The notes beneath the pieces are model-generated. The model did not search any database. It was not told the DNA's origin and saw only the letters and a list, made by a program, of their open reading frames with translations. 64,000 nt of DNA from NCBI RefSeq assembly GCF_029888045.1, contig NZ_JARXRN010000021.1, positions 44,845-108,844 on the forward strand, in the 5' to 3' direction. Shown here piece after piece: positions 62,945 through 64,000 of this stretch (position 1 is its first letter; each line of letters opens with the position of its first letter). The position numbers and the translations under genes are program-made. This DNA comes from Luteimonas rhizosphaericola (GTDB taxonomy: Bacteria; Pseudomonadota; Gammaproteobacteria; Xanthomonadales; Xanthomonadaceae).

Positions 62945-63901
62945 ATGAATACGCTCACCCGCACCCTCGGCACCGGCGTGCTGGCCGCCTCCCTCGCGGC
63001 CGGAGCCGCGCAGGCCGCGCCCCGCGCCGACACCACCCCGCAGGCCACCGCAGCCGCCGCCACGCTCGACGGCAACTACGTGGTCACCGCCGACGGCGTG
63101 CGCCTGTACGTCAAGGACTGGGGCCCGAAGGACGGCCCGGTGGTCACCTTCAGCCACGGCTGGCCGCTCAATGCCGACAGCTGGGAGGCGCAGATGCTGT
63201 TCCTGGCGGATCACGGCTACCGCGTGGTCGCACACGACCGCCGCGGCCACGGCCGCTCCAGCCAGCCCTGGGACGGCAACGACATGGACCACTACGCCGA
63301 CGACCTGGCGGCGGTGATCGAAGCGCTCGACCTGCGCGACGTCACCGTGGTGGGCTTCTCGACCGGCGGCGGCGAGGTGGCGCGCTACATCGGCCGCCAC
63401 GGCACCGGGCGGGTGAAGAAGGCGGCGCTGGTGAGCGCGGTCACCCCGTTCATGCTGCGCACCGACGACAACCCCGACGGCATTCCGCTCGAGGTGTTCG
63501 ACGGCTTCCGCAAGGCCGCGCAGCAGAACCGCTCGCAGCAGTACCTGGACATCGCCTCGGGCCCGTTCTTCGGCTTCAACCGGCCCGGCGCCGAGACCAG
63601 CCAGGGCCTGGTGCAAAGCTTCTGGGCAGCGGGCATGCAGGCCGGGCACAAGAACACCTTCGATTCGATCGCCGCGTTCTCGGCCTCCGACTTCCGCCCC
63701 GACCTGGCAAAGTTCGACGTGCCGACCCTGGTGATCCACGGCGGCGACGACCAGATCGTGCCGGTGGCGCTGTCCGCCGAAGCGGTGCCTCGCTACGTGA
63801 CGCAGGCGCAGGTGATCGTCTACCCGGGCGCGCCGCACGGCATCACCGACACCCACAAGGACCGCCTCAACCAGGACCTGCTGGACTTCGTGTCGAAGTA
63901 G
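62945..63901 (+). CDS. secreted alpha/beta hydrolase (chloroperoxidase-like)
   Basis: 318 residues, Shine-Dalgarno aggaga. A signal peptide ([20 protein letters not shown]) is cut after AQA. The catalytic triad can be placed: Ser in GFSTGGG, Asp in HGGDDQIVP and His in [15 protein letters not shown] and [11 protein letters not shown] are oxyanion/strand motifs. It closely resembles cofactor-free (non-heme) chloroperoxidases and aryl esterases, which are usually cytoplasmic; the export signal is a variation seen in some homologues. It is divergent from the AraC gene. Confidence 0.92.
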   Translation: MNTLTRTLGTGVLAASLAAGAAQAAPRADTTPQATAAAATLDGNYVVTADGVRLYVKDWGPKDGPVVTFSHGWPLNADSWEAQMLFLADHGYRVVAHDRRGHGRSSQPWDGNDMDHYADDLAAVIEALDLRDVTVVGFSTGGGEVARYIGRHGTGRVKKAALVSAVTPFMLRTDDNPDGIPLEVFDGFRKAAQQNRSQQYLDIASGPFFGFNRPGAETSQGLVQSFWAAGMQAGHKNTFDSIAAFSASDFRPDLAKFDVPTLVIHGGDDQIVPVALSAEAVPRYVTQAQVIVYPGAPHGITDTHKDRLNQDLLDFVSK

Positions 63902-63918
63902 GTGCGTCTCCGCACCAA

Positions 63919-63945
63919 TGGCCGCGGGCACCGTGCCCGCGGCCA
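63919..63945 (+). terminator. hairpin after the hydrolase gene
   Basis: Perfect 12-base stem tggccgcgggca / tgcccgcggcca with loop ccg, 18 bases after the stop. No T tract follows, only gttcgctgcg. The remaining bases to 64000 hold nothing I can support. Confidence 0.5.
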
Positions 63946-64000
63946 GTTCGCTGCGTCGCATGCGGCTCTTTGGTCTTCCAGGATCAGGAGTCGGCGGGTG

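Overview
The window is about 70 % G+C and almost fully coding. It looks like the chromosome of a Xanthomonadaceae bacterium (Lysobacter/Luteimonas/Xanthomonas-like). The main reasons are the miaA-hfq-hflX-hflK-hflC-DUF2065-purA order, many REP-type palindromes of the 'gtagcccggataagc' kind, a toxin carrying the Xanthomonadales type IV secretion signal domain (XVIPCD), and the abundance of PAS/GGDEF/histidine kinase genes. No rRNA, tRNA, integrase, insertion sequence or CRISPR was seen. All assignments come from reading the sequence; no database search was run.

Layout. 1-14.8 kb is a stress and signalling block: a thioredoxin fragment, a host-attachment family protein, manganese catalase, a DHA2 drug exporter, an HWE histidine kinase with a stand-alone receiver, small unknown proteins, a cation diffusion facilitator with a small lipoprotein, two paralogous RsbRD-type histidine kinases flanking a DUF2254 membrane protein, a DUF892 ferritin-like protein and a glycine-zipper protein. 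15.0-17.1 kb holds a secreted peptidoglycan-targeting effector (M23-like, PG-binding, XVIPCD) preceded by a lipoprotein that is probably its immunity protein. 17.5-24.1 kb has REP arrays around a MASE1-PAS-GGDEF cyclase, a four-PAS hybrid kinase and a receiver protein. 24.2-32.2 kb is accessory metabolism: alkyladenine glycosylase, two VOC proteins, a BCCT choline/betaine transporter, a divergent NmrA/LysR pair and a ParE-type toxin-antitoxin pair.

32.2-38.4 kb looks like an acquired defence island: a degenerate short-period repeat, then a type III-like modification/restriction pair with a membrane NERD protein. 38.5-40.1 kb is an AraC regulator divergent from an AhpD-like protein. 40.2-43.1 kb is a second probable contact-killing locus: an immunity-like lipoprotein, a HEXXH metallopeptidase effector broken by a one-base frameshift, and a coiled-coil membrane protein. 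43.2-51.2 kb is the conserved housekeeping cluster from purA to miaA. 51.2-58.4 kb holds a VWA lipoprotein, a GAF-GAF-GGDEF-EAL protein, an ECF sigma factor and its anti-sigma-like partner. The VWA lipoprotein and the anti-sigma-like protein both carry a TonB-receptor-like 'DQIVV(T/S)G(T/S)R' segment, the most unusual signal in the window. 58.4-64 kb ends with an ABC exporter, an XRE regulator divergent from a PEP mutase/isocitrate lyase family enzyme, and an AraC regulator divergent from a secreted alpha/beta hydrolase.
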